A stretch of DNA of 64,000 bases, taken from positions 5,022,001 through 5,086,000 of the forward strand of contig NC_046680.1 in the NCBI RefSeq assembly GCF_009870125.1, in the 5' to 3' direction. Shown piece after piece: positions 14,948-27,300 of this stretch (position 1 is its first letter; every line of letters begins with the position of its first letter). Both the position numbers and the translations under genes were made by a program. Under the pieces are notes generated by a model. That model did no database searches, had not been told where the DNA came from, and worked only from the letters and a program-made list of their open reading frames with translations. This DNA is from Drosophila pseudoobscura (taxonomy: Eukaryota; Arthropoda; Insecta; Diptera; Drosophilidae).

Positions 14948-16191
14948 CTAGGGACTCGGCAGATTGCACCCCACCTGCGTGACCACCTTGGCTGCGACGT
15001 CGGTGGCTACACGGATGCTTTCGCCCAGCGAACGCTTCTCCAGCCAGGCGTGAAGGAAGCCGGCGACGAAGGCATCGCCCGCCCCAGTGGCGTCCACCAC
15101 CTCATCCACCCGCGGAGCCCGGTAGTCTTCAACGGTGATGAGACCGGGCGGACGTAGCTCGTCCACATAGTTGGTGATCACCTGGACGCCGGAGCTGCCT
15201 TTGGTGATGAAGATTACTCTGGTGTTGCCGTCCTGCAGCAGTTTCTGGGCCAACTGGTCCACACTCGAGGAGCCGGATGCCCCGGCGAGTTCCTCGAACT
15301 CCTGCCTGTTGCCGAAAAGGAAGAAGGCGTGCTGGGCCAGCTTCAGAATGGCCTGTGCGTGCCCCCGGACGATGTAAGGGGCACTGAGATTCAGGGCCAG
15401 ACGACGTCGATTTCGGACCAGATTCTCCACGATGTAGTCGCACACATCGGCACACTGTGGCACAAAGAAACCCTCGACGTACAGGATCTGCTTGCGCTCG
15501 AGGGGGCGCAGGAAGCTCTGCCCCTCGTGGAAGGCCGCCTGGCTCAGTGCATGCACCGAGAACTGGGCGGAGGCGCCAATATTCGCGTAGAGCGTGGGAT
15601 TGTCCTCGTACATGAGGCACACACACTGGCCCGTGTGCGTCGACTCGATTGTCTGCAGCCGGGCCTCGATGCCCCGCTCCTGGAAGATGAGACGCAGCTC
15701 CTCCGCATGCTTGTCCGCGCCCACGGCTCCAAAGAAGGTGGGATCGGTGCCCAGTTGCTTGAGGATTCGAGCTGTGTTGAGGGCCGAGCCACCTGGCTTT
15801 GTCAGGCATTGGGAACTGTCGAGAAACGATTTTTTTAAATGATACCCTAAGGATCCCCGGTACAACAGTTCTTACCTCTCGGCAGCTTCTAGGGCCAGTT
15901 TGTTGAGTTTCTCCAGCTCCATTTCCCCCTTGGAGCCCAGTTCCAGGTCGTAGCGCTGCAGCAGTTCCGGGTCCTCCAGCTTCACCAAGCGGTCCAGCAA
16001 GACATTGCCAAAGCACACCACTTTGCGGGGTCTGAAAGTCGGGAAAACCAACAAGAGATTAGTTGGAGGGGAATTCTCTCGCAGCTTCCCAGAGTGTTTT
16101 TCACTTACGTGTGGTAGCAGCCCCCTTGCGTGTCGTCTGATGGGGGACTGCCTCCGAATATTTTCTCATAAAGGTAGCTTAGGTACTGCAT
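14948..16191 (-). CDS. Adenosine kinase (PfkB carbohydrate kinase family)
   Basis: Predicted to phosphorylate adenosine to AMP with ATP, in the purine salvage pathway of the cytosol or nucleus. Three exons join in frame: 16191-16109, 16031-15876 and 15815-14948. The introns are 77 and 60 bp with GT/AG borders, giving 368 residues; the family is usually about 345. Exon 1 supplies a 28-residue N-terminal extension beginning MQYLSYLYEKIFGG. Family marks are VVCFGNVLLD near residue 30, the sugar-kinase signature KPGGSALNTARILKQLG near residues 85-101, FFGAVGADK, and the C-terminal DATGAGDAFVAGF around residue 320, whose GAGD Asp is the catalytic base. The adenosine kinase subfamily is favoured over ribokinase by the GNVLLD...LELGSKGE arrangement. 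D. melanogaster has several adenosine kinase genes and I do not assign a symbol. Confidence 0.9.
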
Positions 16192-16386
16192 TGTTTTCAA
16201 AAATTAGCGTGGAGCGGGTACTTTTCGCGATTCTACGTCACATTGATTTACTGGCAGTTCCCGTCTGCTCTATTTGTAGGCAACAGCAGAATCAATAGCG
16301 ATGCCTGCCCCGAGATTCGTAAACGTAACTTTCGCCGACTCGACCAGCGACCAACGACTGAATGCCGGAGCCGGTTTTGCTCTGAG

Positions 16387-16394
16387 TTTTTATA
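16387..16394 (-). promoter_or_regulatory. TATA box and Inr of the adenosine kinase gene
   Basis: On the minus strand TATAAAAA lies at 16394-16387. A perfect fly initiator TCAGTC, with its A at 16359, follows about 35 bp downstream. The predicted 5' UTR would run 16359-16192, just before the ATG. Inferred from motif spacing only. Confidence 0.55.
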
Positions 16395-19300
16395 TCATGC
16401 TCGTCGCCGTGTGGGTTTCCCACTTATCCCATTCCCCCGAACATCATTTGAAACCAACTTCAACTTCTTTGTTCACTTTTATACAGAATACTCCACTGTT
16501 TTCGCTTTGGATTGCCTGCTCATTTTGTTGCTCGTTTTTAATTTTTCGACTTTTTGTTCTTTTGACTTTGAAAATAAGCTTTTGGCTCTGCGTTGGCGTT
16601 GTTTTTTTTTTTTGCCGACTCTGTGGGCCTTGTTGTGTAATGACCCTCCCTGCGGAACTAATTACTCTGCCTCTGCGTGCCTCTGTAGCTTTGAAAGTTC
16701 AACTTTAAATGCCATTCTACTGTCGCTAATGACTCTATTTCTTAATTTATGCGGTCAAATTTTGTAGTGCGGATTACATAAAACTTTTGCGCACAAGCAT
16801 TCGCACTTCGCCAGCCCTGAAATACGTCCAAGAACAGCTGTCTTGCCGGCTTTTGTTCGAGTAAGAGGAAGAGAGAAAGCAAGCAAAAGCTCATTTAGCC
16901 GGCAAAACAAACATCTACTTTGAGAAAAAGCTTAACTGCTCTCTGGGAGCAGATTTGTGGTTGAGAGAACGAGCTTTTCTCACTCAGCAGCCAGGGTTTC
17001 CACTAGCAGAAAGTGTAACGAAACGGTTAAAGACCGTTGAGTATTTGAAAATCTCCCGAAAAGAAACATTGGAGTGTAACAGGGTAAAACAAATTAAACA
17101 AGTTTAAATAAATAAAAGTAAAAAAGTAATGACTCTTAGAAATTTTGAGCAACCAGATATTATGGGATAACTATTTCACAAGCGCTTGGGAATCTAGAAA
17201 ATTTCACAACAAAATGTTAGATGAGGGAGTATTCTTTAAAATTTTGTTTAACCTGTTGACTAGGTTTCCCAAAATGCTGAAACTCAACAGAAATATTTCA
17301 CCATTTCAAGAACAGAACAGGCAAAGCTCTCATTACTTTTGAGGGAACCACTCTCGCTCTTGCTTAAGATAAATCTACTCAAAATCGTTTTATAAAACGA
17401 AAAGCACCCAACAGAGTTAAAAAAAACCACTGGCTCATTGGATTGGGGCTTTTTCTGAAGAGAATTCTTATGGAGCCGCGGGATTTCCCGCCGCCGTCGA
17501 TGAAATGGAAATCCCCCAGCATAGACGCTGCATCGCATACATAATTTCAGTGCAGTGCAGTACCAGATGCAGAGTCCAAACTGGTCCGATGGAGCGCCTC
17601 GAGGCACCTCGCCCGACCGGCGGGTGCACGTGAGGCGGCAGACGCGAGACAAGACAGGTGACGGTGACTGGCTGCATGTCCGACAGAGTCGGACTTTGGA
17701 CCGACTTTCAAAGCCGAATGTGGCTCAATGCAGCGGAGTTTTTCAGGGGAATTCTCCAAAACCAGTTCGGTCGTCAAGAGCCCGCAAAGACGCACTCGAT
17801 TTGGCTCTTTGGCTTTGACTCATTTGGGCTTTGGGCCAGGCCAGATTTAGTGCTGCCGCGACGTGACTCAGCAGTCTGGTATCCGGAGGCATCCCACCAC
17901 GAGTGGCAGCGATGCCACACAGCCATGCATCGATCACTCTGTAAGCGGACCTCTTGCCCCTGGAATATCACCCGACATCACCCCTGACACCCATGTGCCG
18001 CTGGCATGTTGCACACACAATTTTTGGAGTAAATAACCGCTGATGGAGGCCCCTAACCAGGGGTTCATTGTCCACTTTTGAGGCAAATTTGGCGCGCAAA
18101 TTCTGTGCTGACTCCGCTGTTTAGGCCAGAGAGTCGGTAGTCCCCCGTAGCTCCATTTGGGGTAAGGTAAGGCAAGGTAGCGCCGAGTAAGCAGCGCATA
18201 TTGTTTATGTTCTGGTGCTCTTGCATAGGTCAGTATTTGGCGGGGGAGGTGGACGAGGGTCCCGGGCACTCCCGGCCACACCCAAAGGGGGTACGGGGGA
18301 GGGAAAGTTCACTTTATGCCAAAACAGTTCATTGATTCCATATTTTTTTCAACTTTGTTTTCGCTCAAATTCAAATTACAACTCTTGTTTTTTGGGGGGT
18401 TCTGTTTCCAGGAAGTTCATTAAACTCTTGCAGAAATTTTTGCATTATTGTGTGAAATTCAATTTTGATGGGAGAACCATTACTTGGATCAGTACAGTTG
18501 TGTCTGAATAAATGGGACTTTGTTGCAAATATCAGTAACATCGGTTTAAGGCGTGTTTAACAATTACAGGTAACGCTTGCCCACAGATTTATGGCCCAAG
18601 GAGCCTGGCAACAAGCGAAACGTTTTTAAGCTGTCGACAAACCTACGTTTGTCTCACAGCCTCATAAATCTCATCTGAACGGTACCCTGTAGCACTTAAG
18701 TGGTCTGCACTGTCAGCAGTTTATTCAACCCATTTACATGTGTAATAACACATTTATTTATTTATAAATGTATGTATGAGGCTGGCTATTTTTAAAACTT
18801 GTTATTCGACACAAGCAAAACAAAACTGTGCAAAAACCCTTCGTCAAGATGAATATGCTTGCCGAATCGAAATAAACCCAACCCCCAACAAAAAAATTAA
18901 AAGCTAGCTACAAGTGTCGGCCCAATGGATACACTTACAAGTGATCGATCCTATGTGTATTAGGCGAGACGATTCTCGTGGTTCCATTTTCCCCATTTGA
19001 ATCACAATTGGTTGGATTATCGACAAGAGGAGCACATTTATACTCGTACATATGCATGGTACATATGTATGTACATACTCGTAAATAATTTATAAAGTAC
19101 CAAGGCATCACAAGGCTCTGAAACATATCGTTATACCCGTCATAATTCAAGAGTATGCAAATAATTCATTAAAAAGTGCATTAACGGGACCAAGGAATAA
19201 GGGGTAGTTGAACCCCCAGGGGTAATGCCTGGGGAACGGTACCAAATGGCGTAGTTTCGTTCCCTCGCAGCGAGGTTCAATTGATAAAAATTCGCGTGAA

Positions 19301-20300
19301 TCTTTATTTAAATTTTCGACACGTTCCCACGTGCTCATTGTACTACAACGCAGAAAAAGATCGAAGCGTCCGACAGGGTGCACAGATATGCGATAAATTG
19401 ATTAGCAGCTTCCATTGTTCGGGTGAGGTCTCCTCCCATGTTTGTTCCACTGTCTGGTGTGGCCAAAAAAGAGAAAACACCAGTAAAAGAAGGAGAGTGA
19501 GGAGGCGTTCCTCTCTCGTCCATTTAGCTGCATTTCGGGCGAAACCAGGACAGAAATAAAATTATCCCGAACTCATTTCGATTTCAATAAGAAAGGTCGT
19601 TAATTAATCATGCCTGAAACACCATCATCGCGTTGGCCAAAAGACACTTTTTCCACAGACGTCAGAGGAACGTCAGCATAGGAGGAACCTGTTGATTCGC
19701 TTTCTGGCCTGGTGCCAAACTGTTCATGACCAATCCACTAAGTTCCCAGTAAAAACTGTTCATGAAAATTGAGGGAAATCATTTAAGTTTGCCCGAATTT
19801 TGCTGACCAACCTTTGTTTCAATCAAAATTGGTTTGGCAAATGGCTTTTTCCGCTGAAAGATAATGAAAAAGAAGACTCTTAAGTTAAGGGAGATCATTT
19901 TTACCAGACAGGTGCGTAAATGTGTGTGTGTGTGTGTTTTTGGGGAGCGGAGCGGGAGAGCTTTTGAAGTGCATGACCTCGATGTGTGATCCAAACCGCG
20001 ACAAACTGCAGTTGCAACCCATGGAAAAAGACGCCAAGACTTGCTAATTGCCCCGAAATTAACGGAAATCTTTTCCCCACCAGCGATAAAATTACCGATT
20101 TTGGATGAGCGAAGCAAAAATGGGTGGAGAGAGGCGTTAAGAGAGACTGAGAGACTGCTTGTGTGTGTGTGTGTGTGCGCGACGAGTGAGCCTCCAAAAA
20201 GCTCCATGGCTCTCACTCTCCTCTCTGCCGTAACGCTCGTTGGCGCTCTCTCCCGCTCGTTCGTTGCTGATGAAATTCAGTGGGAAACGCACGTTTTGGA
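16395..20300. other. Intergenic DNA upstream of the kinase and Gadd45 genes
   Basis: The two flanking genes diverge from this interval, so it should hold regulatory sequence for both. I see TG runs at 19919-19937 and 20159-20177, clusters of GAGAG/CTCTC close to the Gadd45 start, and no protein-coding exon. Open frames at 17450-17990 are GC-rich but unlike any protein I know. Confidence 0.5.
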
Positions 20301-20310
20301 GAGGCACTGC

Positions 20311-20318
20311 TATAAAAG
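20311..20318 (+). promoter_or_regulatory. Gadd45 TATA box
   Basis: TATAAAAG is followed about 34 bp later by an initiator-like TTCATTG (A at 20345). GAGAG/CTCTC elements crowd the 200 bp upstream (20127-20255), as at GAGA-factor-dependent, stress-inducible fly promoters. The A-rich leader 20345-20677 contains no splice site that I trust. Confidence 0.7.
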
Positions 20319-20677
20319 CGCGCGTTCGCCCGGTTGGAGCATTCATTGTGAAATTGCCAATCAAAATTGAAACAGCGGGAAAAAACGGTTGAGAGCGGAT
20401 CGCAAAGCGTGCCACAGACAAAACGTGAAAAGAATTTCATAATCAAAAGTTAATCCAAACGCTAAAACAAGCAACAGCAAAAACAATAAGTGCGAGCCAG
20501 TGACAAGCCAAAAACCAAAAGTCGAAAAGAGACTACTACTAACTGCGAAAAAGCAAACAGCAAAAGCAAAAACCCAAAGTGCAAACAGAGCCAGCAAAAA
20601 TAGCTCAAGTGCCGCCAAGCCGCAAGATAATTTCACCAGAGCAAGAACTGCAGCAGCCACTGGAATACCTGAGCAAC

Positions 20678-21160
20678 ATGGTCGTTGAGGAGAACTGCAC
20701 AATGCACCACCTGGAAATGGAGCTGGACATGGATCTGCCCATGGAGTGTGCCCCCATTGGGCGCACCGTTAAATCGGCCCTTCTCAGGGCCCAGGACGAG
20801 TCTCGTGTGATCGTGGGACTGTCGGCCGCCATCAATGTGCTGTCCAAGTCGCCGGATGGTTCGCTCTTCTGCCTAATGGCAGTGCCCAAGGACGGAGACT
20901 CCGCCACCCACATGCACGAGGTGCTGTTGGAGGCCTTCTGCTACGAGAACGACATCTACGTCATTAAGGTGGACGACGCCACCAAGCTGAGCCGCATCCT
21001 GGGCCAGGAGACAGTCGAGTCGTGCTGCCTGGTGCAGAAGACCTGGACGGCCGACCAGGACGAGGAGCGCCTCAACAAGGCGGAGAACCAACTTGTTGAT
21101 TACTGCGAGGCCCATTGGGATGCCCCCAAGCAGCCCACTGTGCAGCTGCCGGCCGTGTAG
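20678..21160 (+). CDS. Gadd45: Gadd45 stress-response protein
   Basis: Single-exon gene of 160 codons for the small acidic GADD45 family. In animals these proteins bind the MAPKKK MEKK4/Mekk1 and so feed stress into p38/JNK signalling; they also act in DNA repair and, in flies, in longevity and patterning. The chain shows the L7Ae/L30e-like fold: GRTVKSALLRAQDESRVIVG, then LSAAINVLSKSPDGSLFCLM, a long helix HMHEVLLEAFCYENDI, YVIKVDDATKLSRILG, and the C-terminal CLVQKTW strand. The start is the first in-frame ATG, in good fly context (CAACATGG). The frame is open further upstream but without ATG. Length matches vertebrate GADD45 proteins (about 160). A TATA promoter and A-rich leader fit inducible expression. 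Confidence 0.93.
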   Translation: MVVEENCTMHHLEMELDMDLPMECAPIGRTVKSALLRAQDESRVIVGLSAAINVLSKSPDGSLFCLMAVPKDGDSATHMHEVLLEAFCYENDIYVIKVDDATKLSRILGQETVESCCLVQKTWTADQDEERLNKAENQLVDYCEAHWDAPKQPTVQLPAV

Positions 21161-24100
21161 GCAGTGTGAGCGGGACAGCCACATTATTGAACAGTGAAAA
21201 CCCCCGATGACAGTGGGGCAATCTTGGTTTAAATTGAGAGAAACTTGCAAGGAGCGAAAGCCAGTAACCAGTTAGAGGTTGATGTACTCCAACGTCTTGG
21301 AGAGTTCCCAAGGGAAACCGACGTTTGGGCTGCCACAGCCACATACTTACTTGTACATACACACATATATATATCAGCCGTATACATAGGATATATATAT
21401 AGTCCTACATAACTGTACAGAGAGGAGGATTGCCGAGCTACTTGCCAGATAATTGGAACTGAAAGGTGACCTTCGATGGGCCGGGTAGAACCTGCCTCTG
21501 AACACCCGCGGAAGTCGCTCTCTCAGTCCCTCTTCCCCTGGGCCGCAACAGAAGCGGCAGCGGCAGCAGCAGCAGCAGCAGTAATTTCGCAACACTCATA
21601 CACTCACACACAAAAGCGCGTGACCAGCTGCCGCTTAAACATACATATGTATACACAAGCAGCCACATACAAATACCTGCACTCAATATATTGCATGAAA
21701 TTTGTATTTGTTGAATTCGCTCGCTTAAGCGTCGCGAAAATTTATTGGTAATGGCAATAATTCTGTACCACTAATTGTAAAGTAAAGCACATCACATCCG
21801 AAAAAATGTAAAAATTAAAGTTTTGTTATGTTAGCTTTTCCGAAGGCAAAGAAGGAAAAACCATTGAAAAAAATACAACAACAAAAAATTGTTATTTAAT
21901 GTTAAGAAAAAAGTATTAAATTTAAAGATTTTTTGGTAAAGAAAAACCAACTAAATAAAATATTATGTAAAAGCCAAACTCCCCCTCTGTCTTATCATTT
22001 ATTTGGGTTAAACATTTTAGCAACTTCTCCAGCAATTGACGTCAATAATGGGCAAAGACCTGGTAAATGGAAGTCCCTCATTAATCTGCCTATGAATAAG
22101 TCTCTGGGGGTATTCCCCGCAGAGCGTGCCATGCATATGCCGCACCTTATCATACGTATAATTCTTGGAACGCAAGCATTGGCACCATATGACACCAACT
22201 GAAATTGGGCACGATTATGGCACTTATTCGACTTTGAGATGCTCTTAAAGGGTCGCTTAGAGATCGCTAACGTTCCATTATGTAACATCAACATGTGTGC
22301 AAAGCTTCTGTTCTGTCTATCATGGATTCATTGATATTCTGTTCACTGAGCGATAACAGGTGCGAAAAGACGAAGCTAGCTAATTCGTATTTTAATAATA
22401 ATCAAACTAATAAGATGGTTAGCTATTTATCTAGTAGATCTGTAGATACATATTTATTATATGTGAACCAATGGACAGTGTATCTTATATACTATTGTGA
22501 TAGCTTGATATTGAATTTTCTGCTTCTCATGATACCCTATCCCATATACATCATATACATCACATCGCTCATATTCATATATCAGGGGGTATTAAAACCC
22601 AACGTGTCTGGCTCTGCGCTCATGGCAATTGAGTTAACTAACCAGACAGACAGATGGATGTTAAGCAGCAGAGACATGTTAATATAATCAATGCCAGACA
22701 TCGTAAAATGTTAGCTTAATGTACGAGCCCAAAGTAGGAGCCCAGTTGGGGAGGATGGGGCAGATGGAGGCAGGCAGGAAGAGCATGTGAGCAGCTCGTG
22801 CCAAAGGGAAAATCACTGGGAAAAAAGTTTGCCACTGATTAGGACGATTAACATGAATTTGAGTGGTCCAGACATAGGTCAGTTAGGCGGAATGTCTGAG
22901 CACGATTTATTCGGGTAGTATTTGGGTTTCTATCCAACATTTCCCTGTATGTGGCAGTTTCAATACTGAAAGTACTTTGCATAAGCGTGGATCTAAGAAT
23001 ATAGGGGAACTTACTTGGCAATTATTTGAATGTGCTTTTAGGTCAACTAATATTAGCCAGATCTGTTTACTATACAAGCCGATCCGATCCGCACTTAATC
23101 ATCGGCTGTACTTTACCCCAAAGTCGGATTTGGTGAATTCCAAATCGTGAATTCCGAAGAACAAGCTGCGAACCGATCCACTCCATTGCCATGTAGTGAT
23201 TCCGGCCAAGTCATGCCGGGTTGAGTAATGGGCCATGCGGCCATTGACTGAACAATTGGAGTTGTGTGCTCCGGTACGATACCGATACTTTCCCCCACAT
23301 ACTATAAGCGAGTACACACATTCTCTGGAAACGGGGAAGTTCAGTTCCCCAGCCCCAATGGCGACAGTGGGGGGCTGCTGCTGCTGCTGCTGTTATGCAA
23401 ATTGGATCGGCAAGCTTTGCACTCTGTTGGCCAGACCAGCCGGGCTTCGTCTGTGTTTGCCGATATACGGAACCGAGCTAGGAGCGTGACTAGGCGAGAT
23501 TTTTCTGAAGGCAGACGGGACTTGGAGCAACCCCATCTCAGAGTGCAAATTTCAAAGATTCACCTCCAGCGGCGATGTCGTCGAAGGTAAATGATTCACA
23601 GCGAACGAACGGTTTGGCGGTGCCAGCCCCTCTCGGCAAGAAATTAGCATAATTCTCAATGCAAAGCGTACGTCAAATACCGGCTCGGAATACCCATAGA
23701 TACCCACAGCTCAGAATACCCCATACACTCAGACGAATCGAACTCGATTTACAACCACCAGTTGACTGTTGGTCGAGCAAACTAGTTTTGAATTCGTGCG
23801 ACAATGCCGCTGTTTTCTCAGCTGTTCAGCTGTACATGTGATTGTCATGAGCGCGTGCTGTGGGGTCTGTCCCCCACATCGAACACCAGGCTAGTACCTG
23901 CACCACCCCACCTATGTATAGCACCTGCAGTTCAGGGCTGTGTGGCGTGTCTACAGTGGCCAGACCTCAGCCTCAGCCTCAGCCGAAAAATTTCTGCATA
24001 ATTCTAATTCAAAGACAGTTTTTGACAGACTTGTTTGCTTGCTAGTATTTGTTTTAAACACGAAAATACAAAATATTATTATTATTTATTGTTATTGTTA

Positions 24101-24290
24101 CGCTGAATCTGCGATTCCGGTGAAAAACAAGCAATTCTTTGCTCTGCGGTTTTCCCCGCAAATCCCTATATGGATTTATATGGAAAGCAAAGCGAGAGCT
24201 GAGCTGCTTATCAATGCAGGGGATTATGCGACAGCGTAGAATTATCAGTCGGGACTTACGCAGAAAATATTACTACTGCGCATGGGGCAT

Positions 24291-24343
24291 GGCTGTGGCG
24301 GTGGCTGTGGCGGTGGCTGTGGCGGTGGCTGTGGCAGTGGCGG
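24291..24343. repeat. 12-bp minisatellite (GGCTGTGGCGGT units)
   Basis: Just over four head-to-tail copies of a 12-bp unit, the last one with a single change. It produces meaningless Ala-Val or His-rich frames. Confidence 0.9.
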
Positions 24344-27300
24344 CACGAAGCGTGCTCGGTGGGACGCTGAATTTCCCAGCCCCCGATAGTGAACCACTGA
24401 AAGTGAAACAGACGCAGTTCCCACTGATAATGGATCAGAATTTCCATTATTTGGGCTAATCAAATGGTTCGATATTTGTTTACTACAGTTCACTCCTCTT
24501 CCCAAAGGTATGAACTTTTCCATTGTTGTTCCTTCAATTTGATTGATTAGATACTTCTTCCACCTCCCGCCCTCATAGCAGCTTAGAAACTTAGAAAAAC
24601 AAGCATCTTGCGCACTTTGTTATGAATGAATTTTGCCGCTTGAAAACTGGTTTTTACCGGGGGAAATTTTACAAATATACCCCACTTGGCGTTTGGTTTG
24701 GGGTATACCAGCCAATGTTGTAACGAGTCAAATTAAAACTTGTAACCGGTACTTGGAACATTACAGCCATTATACAATGTGTGCTTTGACACGCGAAATC
24801 TGTGTGGAAATAGCAGATCATACGAGTGTTAAGCATGAGTTCGCACAATACTCGTTCACTACTCCGCTCCCCTCCTGATAAGAAGTTTGCAGCCTCGTTT
24901 CGCCGCGATTCTAATCATTTTTATGTAATTGAAATTTATTGAAATTTAAATATTTACTTTCGCCCGCTGGGGCACGTGCTGGACAAATGAGATTCGTTTC
25001 TTGGCTGCGTTCCAGAAAAAGCAAAACAAATAAAACTGTTGTCTATAAACAGTTCATTAATGGCATTAAGCAAAGAGAAATTAAAGAAAACATAATAAAA
25101 ACCCCCTGCCCACAAACGTCCTGCAAAGTGCGCCTCAGATATCCCTGTGACCCGTTTCAGCTCATATCACAGTGTAAACCGGCTCTGTCTGGTATACCAT
25201 CCGTAACAGAAGAAGAGCAAATTTGGCACTTTGGTGGGGAAGAGTAATCGGAAAGTCAAACATTTATAGTTCATGCCATTGTGCGGCCCATATAACAGTC
25301 AAATAACGGATCGAAGGTAAAACGCAATTGCACTTGTTACAGTAGTAGGTTAAATATTTGCACAAACAAACATCCAGGGCGAAATTAGCGCCACATTAAT
25401 AATTGAGAGAGGAATAGACAGGCACTCTCTTCAAACTTCACAAAGAGCGAGTGAATGCAAGTGCGTCTGTGTGCGTATGCTGCGAGAGGAGGCACTTAAC
25501 GGAAGGGCGTTGAATTTCACAAGAACACAGACGAACATGGTATATTTTTGCAAGGTGTGGCCAGGTAGAGCACTAGGCGCTAGTTCAGAGCTGAGCAGTG
25601 GAAAAACTTTTCTGAGCTTCCAGCTTACAGATCAAAGATACGAAATACCTATTGAATAAATGCATTCTGTTCACGTTCTTATAATTCGAAACGAATATAA
25701 GCAGTAAAATACAAGCAAGCAAAACATGTGAGCTATGAGCTGGAATGCCTCACCCTGCAAAAATACAACTTGATCTTTACCACGATTGCTCTCCCACTCT
25801 CCCGACGTCTGATTTCACTCTTTCTTGTCTGCTTGAAAAGCGTGCCGAGCAAAGTCAACCACTGATAAGATTACTGGCGATTGGGGAGGGGATTGCCTCC
25901 TCTCCTCTTCCTCCCTTCCTTCTACTCCTCCTGAGCCTCATCCGACTGACTGACTGATTGGGGCTGCAGGGCTGGGTGGTCGTGGTCACGGGCAAGTTCA
26001 CAAGGTGCTTCACGCCTCGGCCAGCGACATGTTCGAGCACGTTTGCACGAAAGATGTGCCGTCGATCAGAACACAGTTATGTACATACATATATTAAATA
26101 TTTAACGATTTTTAGGGCACATGTTCGCCACCAGCGTCTTGGCTGCTTACGCAAATCGAAAGACAGCTCCGGTAATCCAGAGCACAGCGTGTCGCCCACC
26201 GTGTACCGTTATGCAAGTGAGAGTGAGCCAGCGCGACGTAGCGAGCAGGCGCACCACCCACCCAGCACCCATTGCCACCCACCAAACAGCTGCTGCAATC
26301 GAAGCACAAGCAGCCGCAGCCGCAGCAGAGCAGCGACAACTGCGTCAATGTCATAAAACTTTCTCACGTAAGTCAAAGTCAGAGTCAGGGCCTGGAGAGT
26401 ACCGCTACACGTAGTATGTACATACATATGTAGTATCTTGTCGGCCGAATCTCGGCTTATCCTTTGTTGAAGCCTCCACCACCAACACCCCCAACCCAAC
26501 ACACGCCTGAAAAAACATTGAGTGTATAAATACGAGTTTTATGGCAGCGTAAAAAATGATTTTTTACGATCTGGAGGGGACATAATGAAGTTATCGAAAG
26601 ATCAGACCAGATCACCAATGTGGCAAACAAAAAACATTCAAAAGGGAAATGTACATTTCAAACATTATTACGAGCAAATCGCTTACTTAACCCAAGAACA
26701 ACGAAGGAAGAACCAGAAGCGTCAATCCCCCTTCCTTGGACAACGCAACTGCAAGAAGTTATATAAATTATGCGCGTATGTAGATACAGATACAGATGTA
26801 TATCATTTCTTCTTTGCCCACACGCACCCGTGACGAAAGCAAATGTCTCTGTGACGTCAATACGAGCGCCTACGAAATATCACATGTGTTCTGGGGGCGG
26901 ATTTTCTTTGGTTTTGGTTTTGTTTTTGGAGGTACTCCTACTTTTTGCAGCAGTACTATCCACTGGGAATATTGTTTTGAAAATCGTTTTCCACGTAAAA
27001 CACATAATTTTCAACATAATTATGTAGCACGTGAGGAGAAGGAGTACAGCTCCAAGAGCATTTCACATCGAACTTTTCGCAGCATTAAAGATCTAGGATA
27101 AAAATTAAATTAGATTGGAATCTTTAACCCAGACTCCCTCTCGGGATAGAGCTTTTGGGACTTGGTGTTCCATTAGTACAGAACTACCATCAACAAGCCA
27201 GCCAGAACCCGAGAGCTGAAACGCTTTCATATGTACATAAAATGTTTTGGAGACCAAAATTAGGAAATTATCGCAAAACGTGATAATCATAAACGCGTGA

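Noticed and set aside
15129-16016. 295-codon minus-strand frame over the kinase gene
   Set aside because: It is an alternate-frame shadow of the adenosine kinase exons and crosses its second intron.
20579-20677. 33-codon N-terminal extension of Gadd45
   Set aside because: In frame but begins with GTG in an A-rich leader; the ATG at 20678 has good context and gives the normal family length.
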